From positions 1-64,000 of the forward strand of contig CAJODL010000005.1 of NCBI GenBank assembly GCA_905233165.1: a DNA stretch of 64,000 bases, written 5' to 3'. Position 1 is the stretch's first letter, and each line of letters begins with the position of its first letter. Below, one piece after another: positions 1 through 8,337 of this stretch. This stretch comes from an uncultured Prevotella sp. (GTDB lineage Bacteria; Bacteroidota; Bacteroidia; Bacteroidales; Bacteroidaceae). Under the pieces are notes generated by a model. It saw only the letters and a list, made by a program, of their open reading frames with translations, was not told the DNA's origin and did not search any database. The position numbers and the translations under genes were made by a program.

Positions 1-2
1 AT

Positions 3-77
3 GGCGTGGAGATTTTGAGTCATACCATTGGTTCACCTTGGGTAGATGAAGGAACAACAGTTACCTTTGCAACCTAA
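3..77 (+). CDS. C-terminal tail of an unidentified protein (partial)
   Basis: An open frame enters the window at its left edge and stops at a TAA at 75-77, giving about 24 residues that end in EGTTVTFAT. The G-T-T-V-T-F pattern close to the terminus resembles the last strand of histidine-kinase ATPase domains, but the stretch is too short to name. The next upstream residues lie outside the window. It may equally be chance. Confidence 0.3.
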   Translation, partial: GVEILSHTIGSPWVDEGTTVTFAT

Positions 78-853
78 TTTCATCGACTTGCGAAAGCAGC
101 AACGGCAGACCTTGTATATATACGCATACGCGCACGAAGGTTTCTGAGGATATAATTATCTTTTGCCGTCCAAAAGAGAGAGAAGGGGAACTCGGTTTAA
201 TTGGACAAGGAACGGTTTAGTTTATTCCCATATTAAATATCTATAACCTAAACTAAACCTTAATGCAAGAATGTGCAAAAATCTGCGTTAAAAAGTGTAA
301 AAGTGCAAAGAACTGGAAAATCGATTTTGCAGATGTTTGCATTTTCTTTTTGACGGCAGTCATATTTAACTTCGTTTTCTTCCGTCACGACTCGGCAGAG
401 TTCAAGCCCGCTTGACTCTGCTCTCGCTGCTCCGTCAGTTGCAGACGTCCCTCGGAGTCACTTTATCTACCCTAAAACAAAGGCATTAGCACTGATTATC
501 AGACACTTATATTTACAGATAGTAACTTCAGCATCGGAAAGTAGATTCTGCGTGGGAAAGTAGATTCTGCGTAGTAAAGTAGATTCTGCGTAGGAAAGTA
601 GATATAATTACTATGCTCAGCGACTCTTCCGCTGATACAATTCCGTCATTTCCAAAAGTTTTTTAAATTTCTAACCCTCTCCACTCTCAACTCTAAACTT
701 TACAAATACGTTTTTTGTTCAAATAGTTGTTTTTTCGCATTGCGCAAGACATGATGCGTTTCAGTATAGTTCAAAAGAGGTTTTTACTCTGCATTCGGCT
801 ATATATTAGACGCATCTGGGAATGTAAATAGTTCCTGATTACTAAATATTACT
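78..853. other. Gene-free spacer with hairpin and tandem repeat
   Basis: No convincing reading frame is present. The stretch holds an imperfect hairpin at about 395-421 (GCAGAG-TCAAG against CTTGA-CTCTGC, one bulged T) and a 19-bp tandem repeat near 541-603, described separately. The rest is AT-rich sequence with no recognisable promoter pair. Confidence 0.6.
541..603. repeat. 19-bp tandem repeat, about 3.3 copies
   Basis: Three consecutive 19-bp units start at 541, 560 and 579, each beginning GTAGATTCTGCGT and ending GGAAA or GTAAA, followed by a partial fourth (GTAGAT). The bases just before 541 (CGGAAA) match the end of a unit. The units differ at only two to three positions. Confidence 0.85.
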
Positions 854-1603
854 TTAGTGTGTTGCTGTTTCTTCTTTGTATAGCCAATGGGCGGCACAGC
901 CGTGCTCTGCTTCATAGTCCATTCTCTCAGAGCGTATCTGTATCTCTATCCAGTTGCAGTCCGGGCCCATCACTGTCATCTGCAATGCCTGATAGCCTGA
1001 TGGCTTCGGATGGGTCACCCAGTCCTTTATACGGTCAGGATGGATGCGATAAAGCATGGCAATGATATTGTATATGCGGAAACAATATAGCTTCTCTACA
1101 TCTACGTTTTCTGCCAACACTATATTCTCTGGCACCTTATACACTATACGCGTAGCAAAGAGGTCATATACATCATCAAACTCCTTGTGGTCTATGCGCA
1201 TCTTTCTCCAGATGCTATAAACAGACTTCATACGATACTGGAAGTCATACACTACGCCAGCATCGTCAAGCATAGCCTTTATAGGAAGTGCGAAAGTCTT
1301 GAAGACCACCTCGCACATAGCTTCCGAATCAGCCAATAATTGCTTTAGTTTTTTATAGTCTTCAGGATACCCAATGCGAACGCATGTGTCCTGCATCTCT
1401 TTCTGGTGACTATTCATAGCCAACCGCTCTGCTACAGGCACTACATTGTCAAGAATGTCATCGACAACCTTCTGAGTTTCTTCGCCATCCAACTCCTCAC
1501 CAGCATCATAACGCTTGGCATAGGAACGCAAAGAATTCAGTTTGTCATTGACATAATCAACCTGCTTAAGCTCCTCAGGTGTAAATTCTGTTTTCTCAAA
1601 CAT
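854..1603 (-). CDS. Stand-alone RelA/SpoT synthetase-domain protein
   Basis: This protein carries a (p)ppGpp synthetase domain over roughly its last 165 residues. Visible family motifs are YRMKSVYSIWRKM, DDVYDLFATRIVY, PKPSGYQALQM and EIQIRSERMDYEAEHGCAAHW, which match the synthetase core of RelA/Rel. The HD hydrolase, TGS and ACT domains of long Rel proteins are absent, and the first 80 residues are helical and unrecognised. At 249 aa it is the size of a small alarmone synthetase. The ORF-track start at 1624 is a TTG inside a repeated spacer word; the ATG at 1603 is preferred. It lies 28 bp downstream of the STAS gene on the same strand and may share its promoter. Activity is inferred from the domain only. 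Confidence 0.82.
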   Translation of the reverse strand: MFEKTEFTPEELKQVDYVNDKLNSLRSYAKRYDAGEELDGEETQKVVDDILDNVVPVAERLAMNSHQKEMQDTCVRIGYPEDYKKLKQLLADSEAMCEVVFKTFALPIKAMLDDAGVVYDFQYRMKSVYSIWRKMRIDHKEFDDVYDLFATRIVYKVPENIVLAENVDVEKLYCFRIYNIIAMLYRIHPDRIKDWVTHPKPSGYQALQMTVMGPDCNWIEIQIRSERMDYEAEHGCAAHWLYKEETATH

Positions 1604-1631
1604 TTTGTAACGGTTAACTATCAACTGTCAA

Positions 1632-1934
1632 CTATTCAAAGATGAATAGTGAATAGAAACCAGTAATTGTGAATACTTGCTTTATTTCAGGTGACACGCC
1701 CTTAATTGTTATGCTACCGCCCTTTGAGATAGTCTCTTTACGAAGTGCTAGGAACAGTCTCAAGCCTGATGATGAGATAAAGTCAAGATCTGTGCAATCC
1801 ATAAGGATTTTCTTGTCTGCATTGTCCATCAATGGTTGCATATCAATAGAGAACTGCTGCGAAGCAGCTGTGTCCAAACGACCAATGAGCTTTGCTACTA
1901 CCTGGTCTTCTTTCTGTGTAATTTCTAAAGTCAT
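1632..1934 (-). CDS. STAS-domain anti-anti-sigma factor (SpoIIAA/RsbV-like)
   Basis: A 100-aa single-domain STAS protein. The segment LDFISSSGLRLFL matches the loop that carries the phosphorylated serine in SpoIIAA/RsbV proteins. In this family the unphosphorylated form binds a kinase/anti-sigma factor and frees its target. Its ATG overlaps the stop of the upstream HATPase gene by four bases (ATGA), so the two are translationally coupled. Bacteroidales lack a classical sigma-B, so the target of this pair is unknown. Confidence 0.9.
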   Translation of the reverse strand: MTLEITQKEDQVVAKLIGRLDTAASQQFSIDMQPLMDNADKKILMDCTDLDFISSSGLRLFLALRKETISKGGSITIKGVSPEIKQVFTITGFYSLFIFE

Positions 1935-2332
1935 TTCTTTTTATATATCATTGTTAAAACATTCTTTCCGTCCTTACGTCTATAAGCCACACTTTCCATA
2001 AACTGCTGCACAAGGAATATTCCTAATCCACCTATCTCTCTTTTCTCAGCGGAAAGGGTAATATCAGGGTCTTTCACCTTAGTGGGGTCAAATTCTTTGC
2101 CTTCATCTTCCATCACAAAGACTATTTCTTGTCCGTTGGAACTGACAGAGAGTTTTATCAAGCCCTCACCCTCATAGGCATAATTCATTACATTTACTGC
2201 AGCCTCCTCAAGAGCAAGGTTTAGCTGAAAGACTTCTGGCATATCAAGTCCTAATTCTTCACCAAGTTCCTCTACCCATGCAGCCAGCATAGGTACTTCG
2301 GCTACGTCATTATGTAATATCAGATTTTCCAA
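1931..2332 (-). CDS. Anti-sigma factor / serine-protein kinase, HATPase_c (RsbW/SpoIIAB-like)
   Basis: A 133-aa GHKL ATPase. The N-box is NLALEEAAVNVMNYA, the G1-type box is DEGKEFDP and the G2 box is GGLGIFLVQQ, as in RsbW-type kinases that phosphorylate a STAS partner. The partner is the overlapping downstream gene. No in-frame ATG precedes the conserved N-terminus, so the start appears to be TTG at 2332; the first internal ATG (2290) would remove conserved residues. A TACCTTTG promoter element at 2356-2363 lies just upstream. Confidence 0.88.
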   Translation of the reverse strand: MENLILHNDVAEVPMLAAWVEELGEELGLDMPEVFQLNLALEEAAVNVMNYAYEGEGLIKLSVSSNGQEIVFVMEDEGKEFDPTKVKDPDITLSAEKREIGGLGIFLVQQFMESVAYRRKDGKNVLTMIYKKK

Positions 2333-2355
2333 GCGTGAAAGTGTATAATGCGTTA

Positions 2356-2363
2356 CAAAGGTA
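2356..2363 (-). promoter_or_regulatory. -7 promoter element of the partner-switch operon
   Basis: TACCTTTG on the minus strand, the Bacteroidetes -7 consensus, ends 23 bases before the TTG start at 2332. It supports that start and marks the likely promoter for the HATPase, STAS and RelA-like genes. Confidence 0.7.
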
Positions 2364-2541
2364 CTATAAAAAGTAGAAAGAGAGCATTTTTTACAATAGA
2401 CAATAGAACTTTCTGATGTTTTTTCTGAAAAAAACGAAAAAAAATTTGGTAGTTACAGAAAAAAGTATTACCTTTGCACCCGCATTCGAGAAAAAACAAG
2501 ATTTTTAACGAGTGCATTTGAAAATAGGAACATATAGTGAT

Positions 2542-2615
2542 GGCTCCTTAGCTCAACTGAATAGAGCATCTGACTACGGATCAGAAGGTTGCAGGTTTGA
2601 ATCCTGCAGGAGTCA
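2542..2615 (+). tRNA. tRNA-Arg (anticodon ACG)
   Basis: A 74-nt cloverleaf can be folded by eye. The acceptor stem is GGCTCCT/AGGAGTC with one G-T pair. The D arm is GCTC/GAGC, the anticodon stem is TCTGA/TCAGA with loop CTACGGA, and the T arm is GCAGG/CCTGC around TTTGAAT. The anticodon is ACG, read as arginine. The 3' CCA is not encoded. An intrinsic terminator follows within a few bases. Confidence 0.95.
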
Positions 2616-2619
2616 CAAA

Positions 2620-2649
2620 AAAGAGGTCAACCGCTTGGTTGACCTCTTT
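2620..2649. terminator. Bidirectional intrinsic terminator
   Basis: A 13-bp perfect stem AAAGAGGTCAACC / GGTTGACCTCTTT with a GCTT loop. It has a T-run on the plus strand and an A-run before it, so it can end both the tRNA transcript and the convergent glycogen operon. Confidence 0.85.
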
Positions 2650-2670
2650 TCTCATACATAGCTATATATA

Positions 2671-4092
2671 TCACTTCTTTTCCGGTTCAGCCTTCTCTGC
2701 CTCCTTCTTAACAGGAGCAGCCTTCTTCTTGGCTGGAGCTTTCTTAGCAGCGGGCTTCTTGACAGCAGTAGCTGCTGCAGGTTTCTTCTCTTCTGCAGCT
2801 CCTTCATACTTTGCCAGTTTTGCTCTTAGGCGGGCAATCTCATCAGCCTGTGCCTCTATTTCCTTACCCTGATTGGTAATGGTGGTGAGCATATTCTCAA
2901 GTTCCTCATTGTCAATACCTCCATACAAGGTACGAACACGAGAGATGAAGTCGCCGAGGATGTTCATATAGTTAGTGAAGGCATCAAAAGCGCCATCATA
3001 TATACCACGATCTATCCACCAGTTGCTTGGCTTTGTGGTCATGAATCTGAAGTTGTTGGAAGCCTGCAGATAATCCCAGTCCTGAAGCAGTCTTGGGTCC
3101 TTTGCTATAAGCAGACGGTCAGCAACGCTGTAAAGTTTGTTGAAAGCCTCACGCTGCATTTGGTTACCAAGCCAAACGGAGCAGTCACGTTCTTCGTCAA
3201 CCCATGACAGAGAATCGGGCACATCAATAGCACCGACAGAATCAAACTTGTCCATTACCTCAGATGGCGTAGCCCATTCCAGGCCCTTCTCCTTAGCATA
3301 TCCAGGCAGAGCCTTGAGGAAGTCAAGGATATGGCTTGACAATGGCTGTGCGATACCAAGTGCAGACAGTTCCATGAAGATATTTACTACCTGCTCTGAT
3401 TCTGGGCATGCAGCGATATCGTTGATATACTTGTCGGCAAACAATGGATAACCTTCCCAATCAGTATTTGAGAAACGCAGGGAGATATCGTCAGACAGGT
3501 TCACGTCACGCAGCAACAGCTTCAGATTTGGAGCCATGTTACAGTTATACACAAAATGTGGAGACTTCCAACCCAGTACGTGCTTTGCGCCCTCTGTCAA
3601 CATACCTTTGTAGCCCATTGATGCTACCTGCGCGCCAATCTCGTCTGTATAGATGAGAGAAGAGTTGCGCACCACCTGCGGCTTCTTGCCGAAGTACTCC
3701 TCTATCCTCTTCGACATCTTTGTGATGTCGCGCTTGAAGCTCTCCTCGTTTGCCAAGCCAGCAAGACCATGAGAATATGGTTCTGTCAGGAATTCTACCT
3801 GTCCAGACTTGTTCATCTCCTGCAATTTCTCCAGCACCTGCGGAGCGTGCATCTCCAGCTGTTCCATACCAACGCCAGAGAGTGAAAAGGCTACCTTGAA
3901 GCCCTTATCCTCGTTTATCATCTCATGCAAAGCATTGAGTGCCGGCATGTATGAGTGTTCTGCAATGTACGTGATGCTACGCTCATTCTCGTAGTCATCA
4001 TAATAATAATGATCAGTACCGATGTCAAAGAAACGATATCTCTTGAGATGTATTATCTGATGAATCTCAAAATATAGACAAATGGTTTTCAT
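2671..4092 (-). CDS. GH57 alpha-amylase-like protein with altered catalytic sites and a basic tail
   Basis: A 473-aa family GH57 protein, third gene of the glycogen-type operon. The conserved framework is visible: YFEIHQ at the N-terminus, GQVEFLTEPYSHG near residue 100, RNSSLIY at 142-148 and NIFMELSALG near 240. In active GH57 amylases the third motif reads RNTELIY with the nucleophile Glu; here that position (145) is Ser. The acid/base Asp of the fourth motif (usually FMDYETFG) is replaced by Glu 241. Such alpha-amylase-like homologues are known in Bacteroidales GH57 sets and are thought to be non-hydrolytic or binding forms. The last 75 residues form a coiled coil (about 395-430) and a Lys/Ala/Pro-rich histone-like tail. 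Confidence 0.88.
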   Translation of the reverse strand: MKTICLYFEIHQIIHLKRYRFFDIGTDHYYYDDYENERSITYIAEHSYMPALNALHEMINEDKGFKVAFSLSGVGMEQLEMHAPQVLEKLQEMNKSGQVEFLTEPYSHGLAGLANEESFKRDITKMSKRIEEYFGKKPQVVRNSSLIYTDEIGAQVASMGYKGMLTEGAKHVLGWKSPHFVYNCNMAPNLKLLLRDVNLSDDISLRFSNTDWEGYPLFADKYINDIAACPESEQVVNIFMELSALGIAQPLSSHILDFLKALPGYAKEKGLEWATPSEVMDKFDSVGAIDVPDSLSWVDEERDCSVWLGNQMQREAFNKLYSVADRLLIAKDPRLLQDWDYLQASNNFRFMTTKPSNWWIDRGIYDGAFDAFTNYMNILGDFISRVRTLYGGIDNEELENMLTTITNQGKEIEAQADEIARLRAKLAKYEGAAEEKKPAAATAVKKPAAKKAPAKKKAAPVKKEAEKAEPEKK

Positions 4093-4166
4093 GATTTATA
4101 TTTGTTTTATGTTTTTCTTATCTGTTTTTTACTCTATATTTTTCAGTTAGCATATTGCCACCTCTT

Positions 4167-5471
4167 TTAATTAGGAATATAGTTCTTCTGATATTCCTCA
4201 TGGTCGAACCATCCTTTTGACAAGAGCTGGTCATAACACTGTCTTATGCGCAGGCCTACCTTCTCCCATGTTATACCGGCAACCTCCTTCTTACCTTCCT
4301 CGGCGAGGTAGTTATGGAAGCCCTCATTGGTACATAGCGAGTAGATAGCATCAGCCATTGCATGAATATCCCAATAATCCACCTTCAAGACGTTGGTAAG
4401 AATCTCGCCGCATCCTGACTGCTTGGATATTATAGAAGGACATCCGCACTGCATAGCCTCCAGCGGAGCGATACCGAATGGCTCAGAAACAGATGGCATT
4501 ACAAAGACATCTGAATTCTTGTAGCATTCATATACCTGCTTACCCTTCTGGAATCCCGGGAAGTGACATCTGTCAGCAATACCATATGCCGCAGCGAGCT
4601 CTATCATAGCAGCCATCATATCGCCAGAGCCAGCAAAGCAGAAGCGAATGTTCTGGGTACGTTGCAGTACCAGCTTGGCAGCCTCGATAAAGTACTCTGG
4701 ACCTTTCTGCATAGTGATACGTCCGAGGTATGTCACCACCTTCTCGTTAGGAATCTTGTGAGGCTCTATGTCGAGATATTCCTGTGACAAAGGATACACG
4801 GCATTATGCATTGCCACACACTTGCGTGGGTCCTGATGGTACTGGTTGATGACTGTCTGTCTTGTCAGTTCTGACACACACATGATGCAGTCAGCATGGT
4901 CCATACCATTCTTCTCTATTGAATATACCGTTGGATTCACCTTTCCGCGAGAGCGGTCAAAGTCTGTTGCATGCACATGGATGCAGAGAGGTTTTCCACT
5001 CACCATCTTTGCATGCACTCCGGCAGGATATGTCAGCCAGTCATGGGCATGAATGATATCAAACTGCTCCGAGCGTGCCAATACGCCGGCAATGATAGAG
5101 AAGTTGTTAATCTCGTCATGCAGGTTGCCTGGATAGCCGCCGGCAAAGCCCATACAGCCCATATCGTCAAGACCCTGCATATAGTTGAAGTCTGCATAGA
5201 TATGGTCACGGAAGCGGTAGTAGTCTTCTGCAGTATGTCCTACAAAGCGGTTCTTGATATCGTCATACTGTACGTCGCGCCAGGCAATAGGCACCTGACT
5301 CATATTTATTATCTTGAGGAATTTTTCCTCATCACCACAAGGGCGTGGCATACAGAATGTTGTCTCCACATCACCCTGGGCATCAAGGCCTTTCGTAATA
5401 CCATAACTGGCAACAGCAAGACCTCCATATATTTTAGGAGGGAATTCCCATCCGAACATTAAAACTTTCAT
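4167..5471 (-). CDS. Glycogen-synthase-like glycosyltransferase (GT4 fold)
   Basis: A 434-aa GT-B glycosyltransferase. The N-terminal MKVLMFGWEFPPKIYGGLA loop, HAHDWLTYPAG, VVTYLGRITMQKGPEYF and the EPFGIAPLE (E-x7-E) nucleotide-sugar motif are all visible. Its place between the debranching enzyme and the GH57 protein points to synthesis or remodelling of storage alpha-glucan. The ORF-track start at 5495 overlaps the upstream gene; the ATG at 5471 gives the family N-terminus and leaves a 4-base gap. The donor sugar (ADP- or UDP-glucose) cannot be told from sequence. Confidence 0.88.
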   Translation of the reverse strand: MKVLMFGWEFPPKIYGGLAVASYGITKGLDAQGDVETTFCMPRPCGDEEKFLKIINMSQVPIAWRDVQYDDIKNRFVGHTAEDYYRFRDHIYADFNYMQGLDDMGCMGFAGGYPGNLHDEINNFSIIAGVLARSEQFDIIHAHDWLTYPAGVHAKMVSGKPLCIHVHATDFDRSRGKVNPTVYSIEKNGMDHADCIMCVSELTRQTVINQYHQDPRKCVAMHNAVYPLSQEYLDIEPHKIPNEKVVTYLGRITMQKGPEYFIEAAKLVLQRTQNIRFCFAGSGDMMAAMIELAAAYGIADRCHFPGFQKGKQVYECYKNSDVFVMPSVSEPFGIAPLEAMQCGCPSIISKQSGCGEILTNVLKVDYWDIHAMADAIYSLCTNEGFHNYLAEEGKKEVAGITWEKVGLRIRQCYDQLLSKGWFDHEEYQKNYIPN

Positions 5472-5475
5472 GGCA

Positions 5476-7455
5476 TCAATAATTATATTCGTCAATTAAC
5501 TTCATGGTACGCAGTATTTCTGCCACATTCATAGCAAAGGCCATAGCGCCACGTCCGTGGAATGGTGGGTTACCATCGAAGAGTTCTGATATAGTACCAG
5601 TAGCATGATACATCATCTCGTCCTCAAAGCCTACCATCTGTCTTTGTACGAAGCTCAGTCGCGTGCGCTTATAGATCTTCAGACACGCCTCCATATAGAA
5701 TCCTCCAAGCCACGGCCATGCTGTACCATTGTGGTATGCATAGTCACGCTTTATCTGAGGTCCTACATACATTGGGTTATATCCCCCACTCTTCGGTGAC
5801 AATGTACGCAGTCCCTTAGGTGTCAGCAGTTCTCTGGTACAGAAGTCCAGCACAGTCTTCTGCTGTACGGTATCAAGTGGAGAATAGTCAAGGGCGACAG
5901 CAAAAATCTGATTAGGACGTACATTCCAGTCTTCGATACCTTCTTCTCTGTAGTCAAACAGGTATCCGGCAGGAGTCTCGAATGTCTCAACAAAGGATGC
6001 CTTTGCCTTCTCTGCCATCTTCTGAAGATTTGCGATAACCTTCTTGTCGCCGCCATTTGCCTCCAGCATATCGGCACAGAAGCAGAGAGCATTATACCAC
6101 AGAGCATTAAACTCAACGATATATCCAGTACGAGGAACAACAGGCTTGCCATTAGCCACAGAGTTCATCCATGTCATAGGCTTCTCCCTGCCGTTAGTCC
6201 ACAAGAGACCATTATCCTTCAGCTTCAGGTATATGTGTTTGTTCTTGCTGATATAGGTAATCATATCCACTACCAGCTTCCCATAATCCTTATAAGTCTG
6301 CTCCTTGCCCACCTTCTTTGAGTACTGCTGAATAGCCCAAATGCACCACAGCATTATGTCTGGCTGCTCTATCTCGTAAATATTTACTGATAAAGGTTTG
6401 CCATCCATAAAGTCATAGAGTGCCTTTGCTGCAGTTTTCATGGTAGCGCGGAAATAATCTTCCTCATCCACAGCAAGAGTCAGTCCTGGGAGAGATATAA
6501 AGGTATCGCGTGCGCGAACCTTGAACCAAGGATAACCAGCCAGCAGGTAGTGTTCCTTCTTATCCTCTGGCACAGGGCCTTTTGCTCCCTTCGGAGTCTC
6601 CTTATAGTGGAATTGATGAGCTGCTGCCACGAGAGTGTTGTAGAAGTTATCACGAGGTCTGCGAACATCAACCTCCTTCTGGAAGAGTTTCTTCAGATTA
6701 GAGACATTGATACTATCCAGAGAAGCAGTGAAGATAACCTCATCACCCTTCTTCATGTCAATCTCGAAATAACCTGGTACGAACAAATCCTCGTGGAAGT
6801 CATAGCCTCTGTCTGCCTCCTTGTAATATTCAAGGTTCTTATTCCAAACAGGGTTATACTTAAACTCAAATTTCCTTGACAGCTGCATGTACAGGTCAGG
6901 ATATTCCTTATACATACGCATTGTTATGCCACCATCAACTTCCTTGTAAGAAGTGTTGGCCTGCCAGTTTTCGTGAGTCAGTTCGTCACATCTGCGGAAA
7001 GCTAGGAACGGACGCAGACGCAGTGTTACAGGTGAATGGGCATCATCGATGGTATATCTTACCATCACCCTATCATCATAGTTCTGGAGTATTACCTCCT
7101 TACGCAGCAACACACCACCTACGCGATAAATCGTTGTAGGTACTTTGTCGCAGTTAAATTCTCTGATGTACTTGTGACCGTTTGGATTAAATACGCCACC
7201 CTGATACATGTGCAGTCCGAGGTTGAATTCAGCCCCATGCTGCACAACAGAAGCATCCAAAGAAGAAATCATCACATGATTCTCCTCATCAATGCTTGGG
7301 ATAGGTATCACGAACAGGCCGTGATACTTTCTCGTATTACAATCCACTACGGTACTTGAAGAATAAGCACCAGAACGACTTGTACGCAGAACTTCCCTTC
7401 TAAGAGACTCCTGCAAGTTTGTCATTAGTGCCTTTTCAAACTTTAGGTAACTCAT
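5476..7455 (-). CDS. Glycogen debranching enzyme (amylo-alpha-1,6-glucosidase type)
   Basis: A 659-aa protein with an N-terminal GDE_N-type beta domain (about 1-250; motif STVVDCNTRKYHGLF) and a C-terminal alpha/alpha barrel. The barrel carries RARDTFISLPGLTLA, PMTWMNS and YHNGTAWPWLGGFY, typical of GH133-type debranching enzymes. It removes alpha-1,6-linked glucose from limit dextrins in the cytoplasm. It is the first gene of the operon, followed after 4 bases by the glycosyltransferase. No signal peptide is present. A TAATTTTG promoter lies about 55 bp upstream. Confidence 0.92.
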   Translation of the reverse strand: MSYLKFEKALMTNLQESLRREVLRTSRSGAYSSSTVVDCNTRKYHGLFVIPIPSIDEENHVMISSLDASVVQHGAEFNLGLHMYQGGVFNPNGHKYIREFNCDKVPTTIYRVGGVLLRKEVILQNYDDRVMVRYTIDDAHSPVTLRLRPFLAFRRCDELTHENWQANTSYKEVDGGITMRMYKEYPDLYMQLSRKFEFKYNPVWNKNLEYYKEADRGYDFHEDLFVPGYFEIDMKKGDEVIFTASLDSINVSNLKKLFQKEVDVRRPRDNFYNTLVAAAHQFHYKETPKGAKGPVPEDKKEHYLLAGYPWFKVRARDTFISLPGLTLAVDEEDYFRATMKTAAKALYDFMDGKPLSVNIYEIEQPDIMLWCIWAIQQYSKKVGKEQTYKDYGKLVVDMITYISKNKHIYLKLKDNGLLWTNGREKPMTWMNSVANGKPVVPRTGYIVEFNALWYNALCFCADMLEANGGDKKVIANLQKMAEKAKASFVETFETPAGYLFDYREEGIEDWNVRPNQIFAVALDYSPLDTVQQKTVLDFCTRELLTPKGLRTLSPKSGGYNPMYVGPQIKRDYAYHNGTAWPWLGGFYMEACLKIYKRTRLSFVQRQMVGFEDEMMYHATGTISELFDGNPPFHGRGAMAFAMNVAEILRTMKLIDEYNY

Positions 7456-7509
7456 AGTTTGTATTTAGGTTAATAATATTGTTTATGGTTTGTTTACAAT
7501 TTGTTTTTG

Positions 7510-7542
7510 CAAAATTATTAAATAATTCCACAAACGCCAAAT
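7510..7542 (-). promoter_or_regulatory. Promoter of the glycogen operon
   Basis: On the minus strand TTTG (7539-7542) and TAATTTTG (7510-7517) are separated by 21 bases, close to the Bacteroidetes sigma-ABfr spacing. The first gene starts at 7455, giving a leader of roughly 45-50 nt. Confidence 0.6.
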
Positions 7543-7687
7543 AATTAACAAAGTTTAAGAAACTTGTAACGTTTAAAGATTAACGGTTAGCGGTAAAAGG
7601 CCTTCTTCCTTTGACTCCTTATTCACAATAATTATGATATATTACTATGGTGTCTTTGCCTGTTTTGTATTAGCATTCTTTGTATAG

Positions 7688-8272
7688 TCAAAGTTCGCCA
7701 AGGTTCACATACCCGTTCATGACGGCATATATGATGATGTCTGCCAATGAGCGGGCATGCAGTTTTTCCATGATGTTCTTGCGATGAGTGATAACCGTTG
7801 TAATACTGATGTTCATACGGTCGGCAATCTCCTTGTTGATGAGTCCCTTGGTCAGCAGGATGGTTACCTCCAGTTCACGGGGTGACAACTGGACAATACC
7901 GTTGTCTGTAGACATACGATGACTGGAATCGGAGTGTCCTTGCCTTTGCAAGGTTATGATAGATTTGACCACCATCTTCTCGCTCTGGCAGACGTTGAGT
8001 GTAGCAACTCCCTGTATCTGCATGTCGCCATTGACTAACACGATGGTTTGCTGAAGTCGGGTACGGAAAAAGGCGGAGTGCTCGAAATATATACGAGAAG
8101 CCACGAAATAATGTACGAACTGGTTATTTGCCACTTCCATCTCACTGAAGGTGACAAAAATCCTAATATCCACCATCGGCGCCATATCCTTCAGAATCTG
8201 CTGAAGCCCAAGTGCCGAAAGTATATTAGAATCAACTATTGCGATAGAAAAAACTGGTCGCAGACTTTCCAT
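7688..8272 (-). CDS. LuxR/NarL-type regulator with a receiver-like domain lacking the phospho-Asp
   Basis: A 194-aa protein divergent from the haem operon. The N-terminal 110 residues begin like a receiver (FSIAIVDSNILSALGLQQIL), but where the phosphorylated Asp should sit the sequence is HYFVASRIYF, with no Asp. The C-terminal GerE-type HTH is clear: LSPRELEVTILLTKGLINKE and MNISITTVITHRKNIMEKL. The ORF-track start at 8344 lies upstream of the TACCTTTG promoter at 8291-8298, so the ATG at 8272 is used. The divergent arrangement suggests control of haem synthesis, perhaps by ligand or protein contact rather than phosphorylation (inference). Confidence 0.82.
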   Translation of the reverse strand: MESLRPVFSIAIVDSNILSALGLQQILKDMAPMVDIRIFVTFSEMEVANNQFVHYFVASRIYFEHSAFFRTRLQQTIVLVNGDMQIQGVATLNVCQSEKMVVKSIITLQRQGHSDSSHRMSTDNGIVQLSPRELEVTILLTKGLINKEIADRMNISITTVITHRKNIMEKLHARSLADIIIYAVMNGYVNLGEL

Positions 8273-8288
8273 ATTTAGTAAAATATGG
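8269..8288. promoter_or_regulatory. 20-bp palindrome spanning the regulator start codon
   Basis: CCATATTT-AGTA-AAATATGG is a perfect 8-4-8 inverted repeat lying between the -7 element and the ATG (8270-8272) of the LuxR-type gene. On the mRNA it would be a hairpin within the first nucleotides that includes the start codon. It could also be an operator. Confidence 0.55.
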
Positions 8289-8290
8289 CA

Positions 8291-8298
8291 CAAAGGTA
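8291..8298 (-). promoter_or_regulatory. -7 element of the LuxR-type regulator
   Basis: TACCTTTG on the minus strand, 18 bases before the ATG at 8272. No clear -33 TTTG stands at the usual distance. This element excludes the longer start given by the ORF track. Confidence 0.65.
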
Positions 8299-8337
8299 CT
8301 ATTTTTTTTTGGAACTTTTGTCTTTTTATGTAACGTT

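Noticed and set aside
859-1645. Plus-strand frames over the RelA-like gene (859-1065, 1406-1645)
   Set aside because: Antisense to clear synthetase motifs; no independent evidence.
4971-5462. 163-codon plus-strand frame opposite the glycosyltransferase
   Set aside because: Shadow of a well-supported gene; no family motif and no promoter.
7688-8272. Ordinary two-component response regulator
   Set aside because: The phospho-acceptor Asp is absent and no kinase gene is adjacent, so a classical phosphorelay role is not supported.
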